Origin: Marinobacter nauticus | GTDB lineage: Bacteria; Pseudomonadota; Gammaproteobacteria; Enterobacterales; Shewanellaceae | NCBI RefSeq assembly: GCF_019801015.1 | Contig: NZ_JAHVJZ010000003.1 | Span: 186,001-250,000 of the forward strand | Direction of reading: 5' to 3' | DNA: 64,000 nucleotides | Shown here: one piece after another, positions 26,326-36,950 of the stretch | Numbering within the stretch: the stretch's first letter is position 1 | Layout: each line of letters begins with the position of its first letter | The notes under the pieces: model-generated | The model's input: only the letters and a program-made list of their open reading frames with translations | Databases searched by the model: none | Told to the model about the DNA's origin: nothing | Translations under genes and position numbers: made by a program

Positions 26326-27810
26326 TCACTTGCGACGGTTTTTCAGGTGCCCCAGTACGCGCTTACGCTGTCGCTGCTCGCTGGCGGTCAGCTTCTTACG
26401 CTTGCCGTCGAACGGGTTCCCCCCCTCCTGGAACAGCACCTTGATGGGGGTACCGACGATCTTCAGGGAGCGGCGGTAGTAGTTCATCAGGTAGCGCTTA
26501 TAGGCGTCCGGCAGATCTTTTACCTGGTTACCATGCACCACGATGATCGGCGGGTTATAGCCCCCGGCGTGGGCGTACTTCAGCTTAACCCGACGGCCGC
26601 GCACCATCGGCGGCTGGTGGTCGTCCTGCGCCATATGCATGATTTTGGTCAGCATCGAGGTGGAGGTACGACGGGTCGCACTGTCGTAGGCTTCCTGAAC
26701 CGATTCGAACAGGTGGCCAACTCCGGTACCGTGCAGCGCGGAGATAAAGTGCAGCTTGGCGAAGTCGATAAAGCCCAGACGACGATCCAGCTCGCGCTTG
26801 ATGTCCTCTTTGACGCTCATGTCCAGGCCGTCCCACTTGTTGACCGCCACCACCAGCGCACGGCCGGCGTTGAGGGTAAAGCCCAGCAGGGAGAGATCCT
26901 GATCGGACAGGCCTTCGCGGGCATCCACCACCAGCAGCACTACGTTGGCGTCTTCGATCGCCTGCAGGGTCTTAATCACGGAGAATTTCTCTACCGCTTC
27001 ATAGACGGACTTACGGCGACGGACACCGGCGGTGTCAATCAGGACGTATTCGCGCTCGTCGCGCTCCATCGGGATGTAGATGGAGTCGCGGGTGGTGCCG
27101 GGCATGTCGTACACCACCACCCGCTCTTCGCCGAGGATGCGGTTGGTCAGGGTGGACTTGCCCACATTGGGCTTGCCGATGATGGCCAGCTTGATGGGCA
27201 GCGCGCGCAGACGCTCCGCTTCGGACTCGGCGTCCTCTTCGGTCAGTTGCTCCGGCTCGGCTACGTCCCATGCGTCTTCATCGATCTCGTCCAGCTCACC
27301 GGATTCCTCTTTCAGCTCTTCCGCCATCGGCGCCAGAGCGTAATGGATCAGGGAGGAAACGCCGCGGTTCTGGGCCGCAGCAATCTGGTGGATCTCGCTG
27401 TAGCCCAGGGCATAGAACTCGCCTACGGCCGCGTCAGCATCGATGCCATCGGTTTTGTTGGCCACCAGCAGGGTGCGCTTCTCGCGGCTGCGCAGGTGCT
27501 TGGAGATCGCCTCATCGGCGGCCGTCAGGCCGGCACGGGCGTCCACCAGAAACAGCACCACATCCGCTTCCTCAATGGCACGCAGAGATTGCTCCGCCAT
27601 CTTGGTCTCGATCCCTTCTTCGGTGCCGTCGATACCGCCGGTATCCACCACGATGAAGTCATGGCCCGCCAGATTGGCCTGGCCATACTTACGGTCCCGG
27701 GTCAGGCCAGGAAAATCGGCCACCAGGGCATCGCGGGTACCGGTTAACCGGTTAAACAGGGTCGACTTGCCCACATTGGGACGTCCAACCAGGGCCACCA
27801 CTGGGATCAT
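26326..27810 (-). CDS. der: Ribosome assembly GTPase Der (EngA)
   Basis: 494 residues, family length. Two tandem G domains, each with a GxPNVGKS P-loop ([14 protein letters not shown] at residue 8; [15 protein letters not shown] near 210), DTGG/DTAG switch II and NKTDG/NKWDG specificity motifs, joined by an acidic linker, then a KH-like domain with a basic tail ending in KNRRK. Needed for maturation of the 50S subunit. ATG at 27810 is used, three codons inside the TTG-started frame. It follows bamB on the same strand, with a terminator between. Confidence 0.97.
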   Translation of the reverse strand: MIPVVALVGRPNVGKSTLFNRLTGTRDALVADFPGLTRDRKYGQANLAGHDFIVVDTGGIDGTEEGIETKMAEQSLRAIEEADVVLFLVDARAGLTAADEAISKHLRSREKRTLLVANKTDGIDADAAVGEFYALGYSEIHQIAAAQNRGVSSLIHYALAPMAEELKEESGELDEIDEDAWDVAEPEQLTEEDAESEAERLRALPIKLAIIGKPNVGKSTLTNRILGEERVVVYDMPGTTRDSIYIPMERDEREYVLIDTAGVRRRKSVYEAVEKFSVIKTLQAIEDANVVLLVVDAREGLSDQDLSLLGFTLNAGRALVVAVNKWDGLDMSVKEDIKRELDRRLGFIDFAKLHFISALHGTGVGHLFESVQEAYDSATRRTSTSMLTKIMHMAQDDHQPPMVRGRRVKLKYAHAGGYNPPIIVVHGNQVKDLPDAYKRYLMNYYRRSLKIVGTPIKVLFQEGGNPFDGKRKKLTASEQRQRKRVLGHLKNRRK

Positions 27811-27829
27811 CGCGTGCAAACCTCTCGAA

Positions 27830-27862
27830 TAAAATAAAAACGCCCCCGGGATATCGGGGGCG
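27830..27862 (-). terminator. Terminator between bamB and der
   Basis: GCCCCCG / CGGGGGC stem, with TTTTTATTTT following on the minus strand. der must then have its own promoter or depend on read-through. Confidence 0.85.
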
Positions 27863-27880
27863 GCATAGTGTACAGCCAGA

Positions 27881-29071
27881 TCAGGGAATTGTCACCGCAG
27901 CTATGCGTCCCGCCCGTGTCTGGATGTAGAGTGTATCCCCATCCAGCACCGCTTGCGTATATAAGCCACTGGAATCCACCTGCACCCGACCGAGCATTGC
28001 GCCGGTATCACGGCTGAGGATATGGAGGTAACCCTCGAAATCTCCCACCACCAGATAGTCGCCCAACACCTGGGGCGCGGTGACCATCCGGCCGGTCAAT
28101 TCGCTGTTGGCCCACTTCTCCAGACCGTTACGACGATCGATGGAGAACACGGCACCGCGGGCGTCGGTCAGGTAGATGTCAAACCCGCTGATCGCCAGCG
28201 GTGAGTAGCTGGAGTATTGACGCGCCCACAACACACGGCCGCTGCGCAGCTCTACCGCTGCCAGGTTGCCGTTATAAGCCACGCCATAGACGGTGTCGCC
28301 CAGAACAACCGGCGAGGCATCGACATCAACGACGCGTTCCAGTTCGTTGGCGCCGGTGGCTTCACCCAGTCGGGCTTCCCACACCGGGGCGCCATTCTCG
28401 GCGATGATGGCAGTGATCTTGCCGTCCGGCGTCCCCACCAGGGCAGCGCCCTGGGCCTGGCCGATACCGGAGGTGCCACGCAGCACCAGTGACGGCATGG
28501 TCAGATCCATCTGCCAGCGGAATTCGCCGTTGTCCACATCGAACGCCTGCACCTTGCCGGAGCCGGTGTTGACGATCACCAGGGAGCCGACCACTTCCGG
28601 GTCAGACAGTACTTCACCCCGGGTGTCCGCCTGCCAGAGCACTTCACCGGACTCGGCATCAAGGGCAAAAAGCACGGCATTTTCACTGCCGACGAAGACC
28701 TTGTTAAAACCGGTTGCCAGGCCACCGGACAGTCGTGCGCCTTTGTTTTTCTGCAGCGCGCCTTCGGCAAACACCCGGCGCAGGTTGGTTTCCCAGACCT
28801 TTGCGCCGCTGGTTTTGTCGAACGCGCTGACCAGACCAAAGCGCTCGGATACAAACACTTTGTCGTACGCCACCGCCGGAGACAGTGAAGACCAGTAATC
28901 TTCAATGCCTTTACCCACACGGGCCGTCCACTGAACGGTGGATTCGATGGGGTCGGCGATCTCGGGCAGCGGCGCAATCACTTCAGCTTCGTCATCGCTG
29001 GAGGCGCAGCCCCCCAGCACCAAAGCCGCACCGATCAGGCCCGCCAGCCATCCTTTTCTTGCCAGCAACAT
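27881..29071 (-). CDS. bamB: Outer membrane assembly lipoprotein BamB
   Basis: 396 residues. Lipoprotein signal with lipobox LGGC (about residue 22), then an eight-bladed beta-propeller built from PQQ-like repeats, for example [29 protein letters not shown] and [18 protein letters not shown]. Subunit of the BAM complex on the periplasmic face of the outer membrane. The ATG at 29071 has AAGGAG eight bases ahead; the upstream GTG is too close to it. Part of the conserved run rlmN-pilW-rodZ-ispG-hisS-yfgM-bamB. Confidence 0.97.
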   Translation of the reverse strand: MLLARKGWLAGLIGAALVLGGCASSDDEAEVIAPLPEIADPIESTVQWTARVGKGIEDYWSSLSPAVAYDKVFVSERFGLVSAFDKTSGAKVWETNLRRVFAEGALQKNKGARLSGGLATGFNKVFVGSENAVLFALDAESGEVLWQADTRGEVLSDPEVVGSLVIVNTGSGKVQAFDVDNGEFRWQMDLTMPSLVLRGTSGIGQAQGAALVGTPDGKITAIIAENGAPVWEARLGEATGANELERVVDVDASPVVLGDTVYGVAYNGNLAAVELRSGRVLWARQYSSYSPLAISGFDIYLTDARGAVFSIDRRNGLEKWANSELTGRMVTAPQVLGDYLVVGDFEGYLHILSRDTGAMLGRVQVDSSGLYTQAVLDGDTLYIQTRAGRIAAVTIP

Positions 29072-29083
29072 CGGCACGACTCC

Positions 29084-29698
29084 TTAGGCCAGATCGTCCA
29101 GTTTCATCTGCAGGGCCGGGCTGGTTTGAGCCCCACCGGCGTCCAGCGCAGACTGATAAGCTGCACGGGCAGCGTCCAGTTCGCCCTTCTTAACCAGAAT
29201 GTCGCCCTTCAACTCTTCACGCTGAGCGGCGAAGGCGTCGTTGGTGACGTTGCTGAGAGTGGCCTGAGCCGCATCCAGCTTGTCCTGAGCCAGCTGAACG
29301 CGGGCCAGTCGCAGCGTCGCCAGCGGTGCGGTTTCCGCATCCAGTGCCGGCAGCACGTCGGTCAGCAGCGTTTCCGCCTTGGCCAGGTCGCCCGCTTCCA
29401 CCGCCGCGCGGGCCAGCAGCAGCTGGCTCAGCGGGCCGTAGCCGGAGTTGCCATGTTCAGCCTGGAAGTTTGCCACCGCAGCGTCCAGTGCATCCTGGGA
29501 CTGGGCTGCCTGCTCAATCACCTGGGTGTAAGCAGCAGAAGCGGCTTCGCGCTGGGACTGCTGGTGGTCCTGGTAGGTGTTCCAACCGAACAGACCACCC
29601 AGGCCCAGTACCGCGCCGCCCACGATGGAGACGCCGTACTCTTTCCAGAATTTCTTGATCGCTTCTACTTGTTGTTCTTCAGTGCTGTAAATTTCCAC
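29084..29698 (-). CDS. yfgM: YfgM-family periplasmic TPR-like protein
   Basis: 204 residues. Short cytoplasmic N-terminus EIYSTEEQQVEAIKKFWKEY, one membrane helix (VSIVGGAVLGLGGLFGW, about 24-40), then a periplasmic helical domain of TPR-like repeats. E. coli YfgM (now also called ancillary SecYEG translocon subunit) associates with PpiD and SecYEG and helps periplasmic chaperone function. It lies 12 bases upstream of bamB and 9 downstream of hisS, consistent with a single transcript. Confidence 0.93.
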   Translation of the reverse strand: MEIYSTEEQQVEAIKKFWKEYGVSIVGGAVLGLGGLFGWNTYQDHQQSQREAASAAYTQVIEQAAQSQDALDAAVANFQAEHGNSGYGPLSQLLLARAAVEAGDLAKAETLLTDVLPALDAETAPLATLRLARVQLAQDKLDAAQATLSNVTNDAFAAQREELKGDILVKKGELDAARAAYQSALDAGGAQTSPALQMKLDDLA

Positions 29699-29707
29699 GG
29701 GTTCCCC

Positions 29708-30985
29708 TTAATTCTGCACCAGAGCCTTCAGTTCCGTGGCCAGTGCGTCCCGGGACAGTTGACGCTGCTCGCCGCCTCGCAGGGGCTTCACGGTCACCAG
29801 TCCTTGTTTCAATTCATCCTCACCCAAGATCAAAGCCAGTTCGGCTCCGCTCTTGTCGGCGCGCTTCATCTGTTTCTTGAAGTTTCCGCCACCACAATGG
29901 GTCATCACCTTAAGGCCAGAAACACTCTGGCGCAACTCCTGAGCCAGTTGCAGTGCGGCGGCCTGAGCGCCGTCGCCCATGGCGCAAAGGTAAACGTCGA
30001 CGTTACGCGGCAACGCATCAAACTTGCCCAGGGTGTCCAGCAGCAGCACCAGACGCTCCATGCCCATGGCAAAACCCACCGCTGGGGTGTCTTTGCCACC
30101 GAGCTGGCCCACCAGGTTGTCGTAACGACCGCCGGCCAGAACGGTGCCCTGAGAGCCCAGACTGTCGGTGACCCACTCAAATACGGTGCGGTTGTAGTAG
30201 TCCAGACCACGAACCAGACGCGTGTTTACGGTGAATTCGATGCCAGCGGCGTTCAGGAGTTCACACAGAGTGTGGAAATGTTGCTTGGACTCCTCGCCCA
30301 GGTAGTCCATCAGTACCGGCGCATCAGCCAGCAGCGCCTGAACGTTGGCGTCCTTGGAGTCCAGAACCCGCAGCGGGTTGCTGTAGAGACGACGCTGGCT
30401 GTCTTCATCCAGCTTCTCTTTGTGCTGCTCCAGGAACACCACCAGGGCGTCACGGTAAGCGGCACGCTCGTCAGCGTTACCCAGGGTGTTCAGTTCCAGG
30501 CGGACATGTTCGCCAATGCCCAGACGCTCCCACAGTGCCGCAGACAGCATCAACACTTCCGCGTCGATGTCGGCGGTAGCCAGGCCATACACTTCCACAC
30601 CAAACTGGTGGAACTGGCGGTAACGGCCTTTCTGCGGGCGCTCGTGACGGAACATCGGACCCATGTACCACAGGCGCTGTTCCTGGTTGTACAGCAGGCC
30701 ATGTTCGTTACCCGCACGTACGGTGGAGGCGGTGCCTTCCGGACGCAGGGTCAGGGAATCGCCATTGCGATCCTCAAAGGTGTACATCTCTTTTTCGACG
30801 ATGTCGGTCACTTCGCCGATGGCGCGTTTGAACAGGCCGGTCATCTCGACGATGGGAGTGCGGATCTCCTGGTAGCCAAAGCTGGCAACCAGCTCACGCA
30901 GGGAACCTTCCACCTGTTGCCATTTCTGGCTGTCCGCCGGCAGGCAGTCGTTCATGCCGCGGATCGCTTGGATCTGTTTTGCCAC
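29708..30985 (-). CDS. hisS: Histidyl-tRNA synthetase
   Basis: 425 residues, standard size. Class II synthetase: motif 1 around [17 protein letters not shown], motif 2 with [19 protein letters not shown] (split [19 protein letters not shown]), the histidine-specific [15 protein letters not shown] and AGGRYDNLV, and motif 3 [10 protein letters not shown], followed by the anticodon-binding domain. Start [13 protein letters not shown] agrees with E. coli. In the yfgM-hisS-ispG run. Confidence 0.98.
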   Translation of the reverse strand: MAKQIQAIRGMNDCLPADSQKWQQVEGSLRELVASFGYQEIRTPIVEMTGLFKRAIGEVTDIVEKEMYTFEDRNGDSLTLRPEGTASTVRAGNEHGLLYNQEQRLWYMGPMFRHERPQKGRYRQFHQFGVEVYGLATADIDAEVLMLSAALWERLGIGEHVRLELNTLGNADERAAYRDALVVFLEQHKEKLDEDSQRRLYSNPLRVLDSKDANVQALLADAPVLMDYLGEESKQHFHTLCELLNAAGIEFTVNTRLVRGLDYYNRTVFEWVTDSLGSQGTVLAGGRYDNLVGQLGGKDTPAVGFAMGMERLVLLLDTLGKFDALPRNVDVYLCAMGDGAQAAALQLAQELRQSVSGLKVMTHCGGGNFKKQMKRADKSGAELALILGEDELKQGLVTVKPLRGGEQRQLSRDALATELKALVQN

Positions 30986-31029
30986 GATTTACCCGTAATG
31001 ATTTGGAGGTTGAATTCGCAAGAACCCGC

Positions 31030-31071
31030 CATTATAGAAAGCGCCCGCCCATTGGAAAAGGGGCGGGCGGC
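31030..31071 (-). terminator. GC-rich hairpin between ispG and hisS
   Basis: CGCCCGCCC pairs with GGGCGGGCG; on the minus strand CTTTCTATAAT follows. The T-run is weak and the hairpin sits inside an otherwise continuous gene run, so it may only attenuate; TATAAT just after it could also serve a hisS promoter. Confidence 0.4.
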
Positions 31072-31081
31072 GGGAGTGGGA

Positions 31082-32197
31082 TCAGACGTCCTCTTCTTTG
31101 ACGTCGATGCGTTGCGCTTTCTCGGCAACGCGGGCACGGATCTTGGTTTCCAGCAGGTTAACCAGATCGTTGTTGTCGAGGCGCTCTTTCTGGCGCTCAC
31201 CGCCAATGTAGAAGCCACTCTTGCGGTTGGAGCCGGCCAGACCCAGGTCAGAAACCAGGGCTTCACCAGGACCGTTCACCACGCATCCGATGATGGACAC
31301 ATCCAGCGGGGTGGTGATGTCTTCCAGTCGTTGTTCCAGCTCGTTTACGGTGCCAATCACATCGAACTCCTGACGGGAGCAGGACGGGCAGGCAATAAAG
31401 TTGATGCCGCGAGCACGAATGCGCAGGCTCTTCAGAATATCGAAGCCCACCTTCACCTCTTCCACCGGGTCAGCGGCCAAAGAGATGCGCAACGTGTCAC
31501 CAATCCCTTCGGACAGCAACATGCCCAGACCGATGGCGGACTTCACGGCACCGGCCCGGGCACCGCCCGCTTCGGTGATGCCCAGGTGCAGAGGCTGCAC
31601 AATTTCGCGGGCCAGCTGACGGTAGGACTCCACCGCCAGGAACACGTCAGAGGCTTTGACGCTCACCTTGAACTGGTCGAAGTTGAGGCGATCGAGAATG
31701 TCCACATGACGCATGGCGGACTCCACCAGCGCCGCCGGGGTCGGCTCGCCATACTTCTCCTGAATATCGCGTTCCAGAGAGCCGGCGTTGACCCCGATGC
31801 GGATCGGAATGTTCTTATCCCGGGCGCAATCCACCACGGCGCGAATGCGGTCTTCCCGGCCGATGTTACCCGGGTTGATGCGCAGGCAATCCACCCCGTA
31901 CTCGGCCACCTTAAGAGCGATGCGGTAATCGAAGTGAATGTCCGCCACCAGCGGGATGTCGGTCTGCTGTTTGATCAGCTTAAACGCTTCCGCGGCTTCC
32001 ATCGTCGGCACAGAAACCCGGACGATGTCTGCGCCCGCTTTCTGAATCGCATTGATCTGCGCCACCGTTGCATCCACATCGGTGGTGCGGGTGTTGGTCA
32101 TGGACTGGACGGAGATAGGCGCATCGCCGCCTACCGGCACATTGCCAACCCAAATCTGGCTGGACTTACGACGAACAATCGGGCTTTCGTGATGCAT
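31082..32197 (-). CDS. ispG: 4-hydroxy-3-methylbut-2-enyl diphosphate synthase (GcpE)
   Basis: 371 residues. Iron-sulfur enzyme of the MEP isoprenoid pathway. N-terminal TIM barrel ([36 protein letters not shown]) and a C-terminal [4Fe-4S] domain with Cys in [10 protein letters not shown] and [13 protein letters not shown] at 32197. Immediately follows rodZ (7 bases), an arrangement conserved in gammaproteobacteria. It depends on cluster supply by the isc genes located 6 kb away. Confidence 0.98.
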   Translation of the reverse strand: MHHESPIVRRKSSQIWVGNVPVGGDAPISVQSMTNTRTTDVDATVAQINAIQKAGADIVRVSVPTMEAAEAFKLIKQQTDIPLVADIHFDYRIALKVAEYGVDCLRINPGNIGREDRIRAVVDCARDKNIPIRIGVNAGSLERDIQEKYGEPTPAALVESAMRHVDILDRLNFDQFKVSVKASDVFLAVESYRQLAREIVQPLHLGITEAGGARAGAVKSAIGLGMLLSEGIGDTLRISLAADPVEEVKVGFDILKSLRIRARGINFIACPSCSRQEFDVIGTVNELEQRLEDITTPLDVSIIGCVVNGPGEALVSDLGLAGSNRKSGFYIGGERQKERLDNNDLVNLLETKIRARVAEKAQRIDVKEEDV

Positions 32198-32204
32198 AAC
32201 TGAG

Positions 32205-33143
32205 TTACTGCGGCAGGGTCAGGCGGGCAACCCGACCGGCACGGAAGGTGGAGAGGTCAACGGCTTCACCGTTGAACACCAGGGAGACGGCTTCGGGAGC
32301 ACCGATGCGCAGACTGAAAGGCGCCTCACCCTCCAGTTCCGTGTTGAAGCCATCCAGCTTGAGGCCCTCGAGCAGAACCTCACCATTGGCATCCTGAACC
32401 AGCATCCAGCATTCAGCATTCAGGCTGATGGCCAGGCGGCTGGTGGCCGCGTCAGTGGTGGACGCGTCCGCCACTTCGGCTGCGGACTCGGATGCAACCG
32501 GTTGTTCCGGCTGTTCCACAACCGGAGAAGATTCGGGCTCGGACTCGGAGGCGGACTCGGTCACCGGAGGGGTGACGCCCATCTCAATCTCACCGGCGGA
32601 CTCGCTGCCCGGGTAAGCGGGTTCTGACACCTCTTCGGATTGTGCCTCTTGGTCCGGCTGTGGAAGCTCAGCCTCCGGCTGTTGTTCGGCGGCTGGCGCC
32701 TGAACCTGTGCCGGCTGGCTCTGCGGAGCCACCTGGCGAGTGTCTTCGTTCGCCAGCCACCACCAGATCACCAGACCCAGGATCCCGGCGGCAATGACCC
32801 AGGTGGCCATCATCCAGCGGTTGTCCGCTTTCTCCCGGTTGGTGCGGCGGGAGAAACTTTGCATGTTCGGGGTGGGCTCCACCTGATGGAGGCCATCCAG
32901 TGCTTGATTCAGACGGCCTTCATCAAGGCCGACCAGACGGGCGTAGTTCCGTACATAGCCGCGAATGTAAGTTACCGAAGTGCCGGGCTCGAAGCTGTCC
33001 TGCTCCATACCCTGCACCACGGAGTGACGCAGGTTCAGGCGCTGTGCAACCTGCTGCGTCGTCAGTCCCGCGCGCTCTCGGGCCGCCTTCAGAAGTGGGC
33101 CGGGCGTTTCAACGGGGTTTTCGTGGTTCAGTTCGTCACTCAT
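32205..33143 (-). CDS. rodZ: Cytoskeletal protein RodZ
   Basis: 312 residues. Cytoplasmic HTH domain that binds MreB ([22 protein letters not shown] to [12 protein letters not shown]), one membrane helix at about residues 111-131 ([21 protein letters not shown]), a long proline/glutamate/serine-rich periplasmic linker, and a C-terminal DUF4115 beta domain ([16 protein letters not shown]). Couples MreB to the envelope elongation machinery and so sets rod shape. Its ATG shares one base with the pilW stop (TGATG), so translation is coupled. Confidence 0.95.
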   Translation of the reverse strand: MSDELNHENPVETPGPLLKAARERAGLTTQQVAQRLNLRHSVVQGMEQDSFEPGTSVTYIRGYVRNYARLVGLDEGRLNQALDGLHQVEPTPNMQSFSRRTNREKADNRWMMATWVIAAGILGLVIWWWLANEDTRQVAPQSQPAQVQAPAAEQQPEAELPQPDQEAQSEEVSEPAYPGSESAGEIEMGVTPPVTESASESEPESSPVVEQPEQPVASESAAEVADASTTDAATSRLAISLNAECWMLVQDANGEVLLEGLKLDGFNTELEGEAPFSLRIGAPEAVSLVFNGEAVDLSTFRAGRVARLTLPQ

Positions 33144-33916
33144 CAGTAAAACTTCGTTCGGTAGGTTTTCGCCTGCTCAGATCCTGGGTATTTTGCCAAC
33201 AATAGCACCCCGTAACGGCGAGCCGCATCAGTATCCTCGGCTTCGAGCGCCAATTCCACCCCTAAAAGGAGACTCTGAGGGGATTCGTTGCCACCTTTGT
33301 GGTAGCGATCGAGGTACTTCCGGGCTTTGCCTGCCTGTTCACCGGCAAAAGCCAGCTCCGCCACTTCCAGTAATGAAGCGGCACGGCGGGGGTTATAGTT
33401 GAGCGCCTGTTCGAGATAGGTCAGTGCCTTATCGTTCCAACCGGCTTCTCGGGCGCAGATCCCCAGATTCTCATAAGTCTGGGCTTGGCGAATGTAATCG
33501 GGATTGTTGACGGCTCGACGCATCCAGGTGTCCGCCTCTTTGTACCGCCCCTGGCGGCAAAGAAATACACCGTAGTTGTTGGCTGCGTCCGCGTTGTGGC
33601 GGTTGACTTTGAGCGCCTGCAGGTAAGCGCGTTCGGCTTGCTCAGTGTCGGAAACGGTTTCGAAATAGTACGCGAGGGCGAGGTGCGCCTCGTCGAGGTC
33701 GGGCGCTTGTTTCAGCGCCCGGTCCAGATTGAATTTGGCTTGCTCCATGTCGCCACGGCGCAAGTAGGTCAAGCCCAGAGCGATACGCTCACGGGCTGCA
33801 GAAACCGCATCATAGGTGGGTTCAACCACCGCTTGATCAGTACCGCTGTACGTAGTCTTTTGGACGCATCCGGTGAGGCAAATCCCAGCCATCACCATCA
33901 GCCATTTGCGGTTCAT
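33143..33916 (-). CDS. pilW: Type IV pilus biogenesis lipoprotein PilW/PilF
   Basis: 257 residues. Lipobox LTGC (Cys about residue 16), then six TPR repeats beginning ARERIALGLTYLRRGDMEQAKFNLDRAL (quoted in parts as ARERIALGLTYL and MEQAKFNLDRAL), with later repeats AYYFETVSDTEQAERAYLQAL and NYGVFLCRQGRYKEADTW. PilW/PilF is the pilotin that brings the PilQ secretin to the outer membrane. First gene after rlmN in the run; overlaps rodZ by one base. Confidence 0.93.
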   Translation of the reverse strand: MNRKWLMVMAGICLTGCVQKTTYSGTDQAVVEPTYDAVSAARERIALGLTYLRRGDMEQAKFNLDRALKQAPDLDEAHLALAYYFETVSDTEQAERAYLQALKVNRHNADAANNYGVFLCRQGRYKEADTWMRRAVNNPDYIRQAQTYENLGICAREAGWNDKALTYLEQALNYNPRRAASLLEVAELAFAGEQAGKARKYLDRYHKGGNESPQSLLLGVELALEAEDTDAARRYGVLLLAKYPGSEQAKTYRTKFY

Positions 33917-33946
33917 TTTGACCCTGATCCTTTGCCAAACAGGAGG

Positions 33947-35065
33947 TTAGACCATTGTGACCGAAATGCCGTCCTCTTGCATACGTTTTTTCAGCATGCG
34001 CTTGGTGCGGTCTCGCACGTCACCAACCAGCTGACCACAGGCGGCATCAATGTCATCACCGCGGGTCTTTCGGACGATTACGGTCATGCCGTATTCCATC
34101 AGCACCTTGGCAAAACGGTCAATACGGGAGTTGGAACTCTTACCGTACGGGCTGCCCGGATAGGGGTTGAACGGAATCAGGTTGATCTTGCAGGGGGTGT
34201 CCTTCATCACCTTGGCCAGCTCGTGTGCCTGGTCGGTGCTGTCGTTGATGTGATCGAGCATCACATACTCGACGGTCACCCGGCCTTTGTTGGCGTAGGA
34301 CTTGGTCAGATAGGTACGCACAGAGGCCAGGAAGGTCTCGATGTTGTACTTCTTGTTGACCGGCACCAGCACATCACGCAGCTCATCGTTGGGCGCGTGC
34401 AGACTGATGGCCAGGGCCACATCGATCATATCGCCAAGCTTATCCAGCGCCGGCACCACGCCGGAAGTGGACAGGGTCACGCGGCGCTTGGACAGGCCAA
34501 AACCGTAGTCATCCAGCATGATGTCCATGGCCGGAACAACGTTGCTCAGGTTCAGCAGCGGCTCACCCATACCCATCATCACGACATTGGAGATGGGACG
34601 CTCGCCGGTTTCATTTTTCAGGCCAAGGTACTTCGCCACGCGCCAGACCTGACCGATGATCTCGGCCACGCTGAGGTTGCGATTGAAGCCCTGCTGAGCA
34701 GTGGAGCAGAAGCTGCACTCCAGCGCGCACCCTACCTGTGAGGACACACAGAGGGTGGCACGGTCCGCTTCGGGGATGTACACGGTTTCCACTTCCTGAC
34801 CGTTACCCACATCAATGGCAAACTTGATGGTGCCATCGGAGGAGTGCTGGCTGGTGCTGATTTCAGGCGCAGCGATAAAAGCCCGCTCAGCCAGCTTGGC
34901 CCGCAGCACTTTGTTGATGTTGGTCATCTGCTCGAAGTCGTCACAACCGAAGTGATAGATCCACTTCATCACCTGATCCGCGCGGAATGGCTTTTCGCCC
35001 AGCTCGGCAAAAAACTCACGCATCGCTTTGCGGTCCAGGTTGAGCAAGTTGATTTTGTCTGTCAT
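33947..35065 (-). CDS. rlmN: Dual-specificity 23S rRNA/tRNA adenine-C2 methyltransferase RlmN
   Basis: 372 residues. Radical SAM enzyme that methylates C2 of A2503 in 23S rRNA and A37 in some tRNAs. Cluster motif [17 protein letters not shown] near residue 125; the second catalytic Cys lies in the C-terminal [18 protein letters not shown] marks SAM binding. ATG at 35065. First gene of the long minus-strand run, divergent from the CNNM/CBS gene. Confidence 0.97.
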   Translation of the reverse strand: MTDKINLLNLDRKAMREFFAELGEKPFRADQVMKWIYHFGCDDFEQMTNINKVLRAKLAERAFIAAPEISTSQHSSDGTIKFAIDVGNGQEVETVYIPEADRATLCVSSQVGCALECSFCSTAQQGFNRNLSVAEIIGQVWRVAKYLGLKNETGERPISNVVMMGMGEPLLNLSNVVPAMDIMLDDYGFGLSKRRVTLSTSGVVPALDKLGDMIDVALAISLHAPNDELRDVLVPVNKKYNIETFLASVRTYLTKSYANKGRVTVEYVMLDHINDSTDQAHELAKVMKDTPCKINLIPFNPYPGSPYGKSSNSRIDRFAKVLMEYGMTVIVRKTRGDDIDAACGQLVGDVRDRTKRMLKKRMQEDGISVTMV

Positions 35066-35263
35066 CGGTCGCCTCGTGTAAAAACCCGCCGAAAATGGCG
35101 CGCAATTGTACAGGCCCAGGCGCCAGTGAGTCCAGCCCGGACCGTGTCCTATATGAGCTTAACAAAGATGGGTGAAAAGCAGATTTCCGTTACCGAGTGA
35201 AAGTCGTGGTAAAATGCGCGCTCTTTTTCCTTAGGATCCCCTTTATTTAAGGCCAACACGGCA

Positions 35264-36316
35264 ATGACAATCTTGATCATTTACGTCACCGTCGCCATCG
35301 GCGTGTCGTTTATCTGCAGTATTTTCGAAGCGGTTCTGCTCAGCGTAACCCCCTCTTACATTGCGGGCTTGCGCGCAGACCGCCCCAAAGCTGCCGCTAA
35401 CCTGGCGGAGCTGAAAGAAAATGTGGAAGCGCCACTGGTCGGGATCCTGACCCTGAACACCATCGCCCATACCGCCGGTGCCGCTGGTGCAGGTGCACAG
35501 GCTGCCAAGGTGTTTGGCAGCGAAGCGCTGGGGATTTTCTCCGCCATCCTGACCTTCGGCATTCTGTTCTTCTCCGAGATCATCCCGAAAACGCTGGGTG
35601 CCAACTACTGGCGTACCCTGGCGCCCAGCGCCGCGGTGGTGCTGAAAGGTATGGTGATTGTCTGCAAACCGCTTATCTGGATGTCGATGCGCATCACTTC
35701 GCTGATGGGCAAAGGTGAGTCTGGCCACTACGTGCGAGCCGAAATGTCCGCCATGGCCGACATCGGGGCCGAGTCCGGTGAACTGAACGAGCAGGAGTCC
35801 AACATCCTGAAGCAGATGCTGAAGGCGCGCTCTGTGCCGGTCAGCGCGATCATGACACCGCGGACCGTGATCCACTCAGTTAACCAGAACATGACCCTGA
35901 CCGAGTTCACCCACCAGCACGGCAAACGACGCTTCTCACGGGTGCCGGTGTTTGATCAGGACAGCGATGACATCGTGGGCTACATCAACCGCTCAGAAGC
36001 GTTGCTGGCAGAGAAGCACACGCCGAATGCCCCGCTGAAGTCCATTCGCCACACCATCGTTGCGGTGCCGGAAACCGCGCGCCTGATGAGCCTGTTTGAG
36101 TCCCTGCTGAAGAAGCACACTCAGATCGCCATCGTGGTGGATGAGTACGGCAGCGTGTTGGGCCTGGTGACCATGGAAGATATTGTTGAGTCCCTGCTGG
36201 GTCTGGAGATTGTCGACCTGAGCGACCCGGCCACTGATATGCAGCAGGTGGCCCGCAAGCTGTGGGAACACCGCCAGAAGCAACGCAAAATCCGGATCAG
36301 CAAAGATCAGGATTAA
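35264..36316 (+). CDS. CNNM-domain (DUF21) / CBS-pair membrane protein
   Basis: 350 residues. Three to four membrane segments in a DUF21/CNNM domain (YVTVAIGVSFICSIFEAVLL, FFSEIIPKTLGANYW), then a CBS pair from MTPRTVIHSVNQNMTLTEF to DEYGSVLGLVTMEDIVESLLG. It lacks the CorC_HlyC transporter-associated C-terminal domain seen in longer relatives, stopping about 40 residues after the CBS pair. Such proteins are linked to magnesium export or homeostasis; the hemolysin label in databases is historical. Own promoter, strong terminator after. Confidence 0.88.
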   Translation: MTILIIYVTVAIGVSFICSIFEAVLLSVTPSYIAGLRADRPKAAANLAELKENVEAPLVGILTLNTIAHTAGAAGAGAQAAKVFGSEALGIFSAILTFGILFFSEIIPKTLGANYWRTLAPSAAVVLKGMVIVCKPLIWMSMRITSLMGKGESGHYVRAEMSAMADIGAESGELNEQESNILKQMLKARSVPVSAIMTPRTVIHSVNQNMTLTEFTHQHGKRRFSRVPVFDQDSDDIVGYINRSEALLAEKHTPNAPLKSIRHTIVAVPETARLMSLFESLLKKHTQIAIVVDEYGSVLGLVTMEDIVESLLGLEIVDLSDPATDMQQVARKLWEHRQKQRKIRISKDQD

Positions 36317-36331
36317 GCCGAAAACGGACAC

Positions 36332-36360
36332 AAAAAAAGCGCCCCAAGGGCGCTTTTTTT
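36332..36360. terminator. Bidirectional terminator between the CNNM gene and ndk
   Basis: GCGCCC-CAA-GGGCGC stem flanked by seven As and seven Ts. Confidence 0.95.
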
Positions 36361-36375
36361 CTGCCTGAGATTCGC

Positions 36376-36807
36376 TTAGCGAGTGCGCGGGCAGATCTCT
36401 TCAGCAGTGAAGAAGTAGGCGATTTCGCGCTCAGCAGAAGCCAGTGCGTCGGAACCGTGTACCGCATTCTCATCGATGCTGTTGGCGTAGTCGCTGCGCA
36501 GGGTACCGCGAGCGGCGTCAGCCGGGTTGGTAGCACCCATGATTTCACGGTTAGCCAGAACGGCGTTCTCGCCTTCCAGAACCTGAACCATGATCGGGCC
36601 AGAGGTCATGAAGTCCACCAGGGCGCCGAAGAACGGACGCTCTTTATGCTCAGCGTAGAAGCCTTCGGCTTGCTCGCGGGTCAGGTGAACCATTTTGGAG
36701 GCTACGATCTTCAGACCAGCAGACTCGAAACGGTTGTAGATGGCGCCGATCAGGTTCTTTGCTACGGCGTCAGGCTTGATGATGGAAAAAGTGCGCTCAA
36801 GGGCCAT
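36376..36807 (-). CDS. ndk: Nucleoside diphosphate kinase
   Basis: 143 residues. Transfers gamma-phosphate between NTPs and NDPs through the catalytic His in NAVHGSD (about residue 116). [22 protein letters not shown] and [18 protein letters not shown] are family signatures. MALERTFS at 36807 is the standard start; the frame extends four codons further but without support. Single gene, closed by the shared terminator. Confidence 0.98.
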   Translation of the reverse strand: MALERTFSIIKPDAVAKNLIGAIYNRFESAGLKIVASKMVHLTREQAEGFYAEHKERPFFGALVDFMTSGPIMVQVLEGENAVLANREIMGATNPADAARGTLRSDYANSIDENAVHGSDALASAEREIAYFFTAEEICPRTR

Positions 36808-36898
36808 TGTCCACTCCATGTTGTATTCGGACAGTAATTTCTCGGCGCGGATTATATGCTAACTCCCGCCGCAAACACAGCCCCCCGTCACAGACAGC

Positions 36899-36921
36899 AA
36901 AAAGCCGGGCTGTGCCCGGCT
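36899..36921 (-). terminator. Terminator of the putative methyltransferase gene
   Basis: AGCCGGGC-TGT-GCCCGGCT stem with TTTTT following on the minus strand. Confidence 0.85.
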
Positions 36922-36950
36922 CTCATATTGAATGCGTTTCTTGCTGGCCA

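Noticed and set aside
29126-32203. 1025-codon open frame on the plus strand
   Set aside because: It lies antisense to yfgM, hisS and ispG, which are unmistakable; it reflects codon bias in GC-rich genes.
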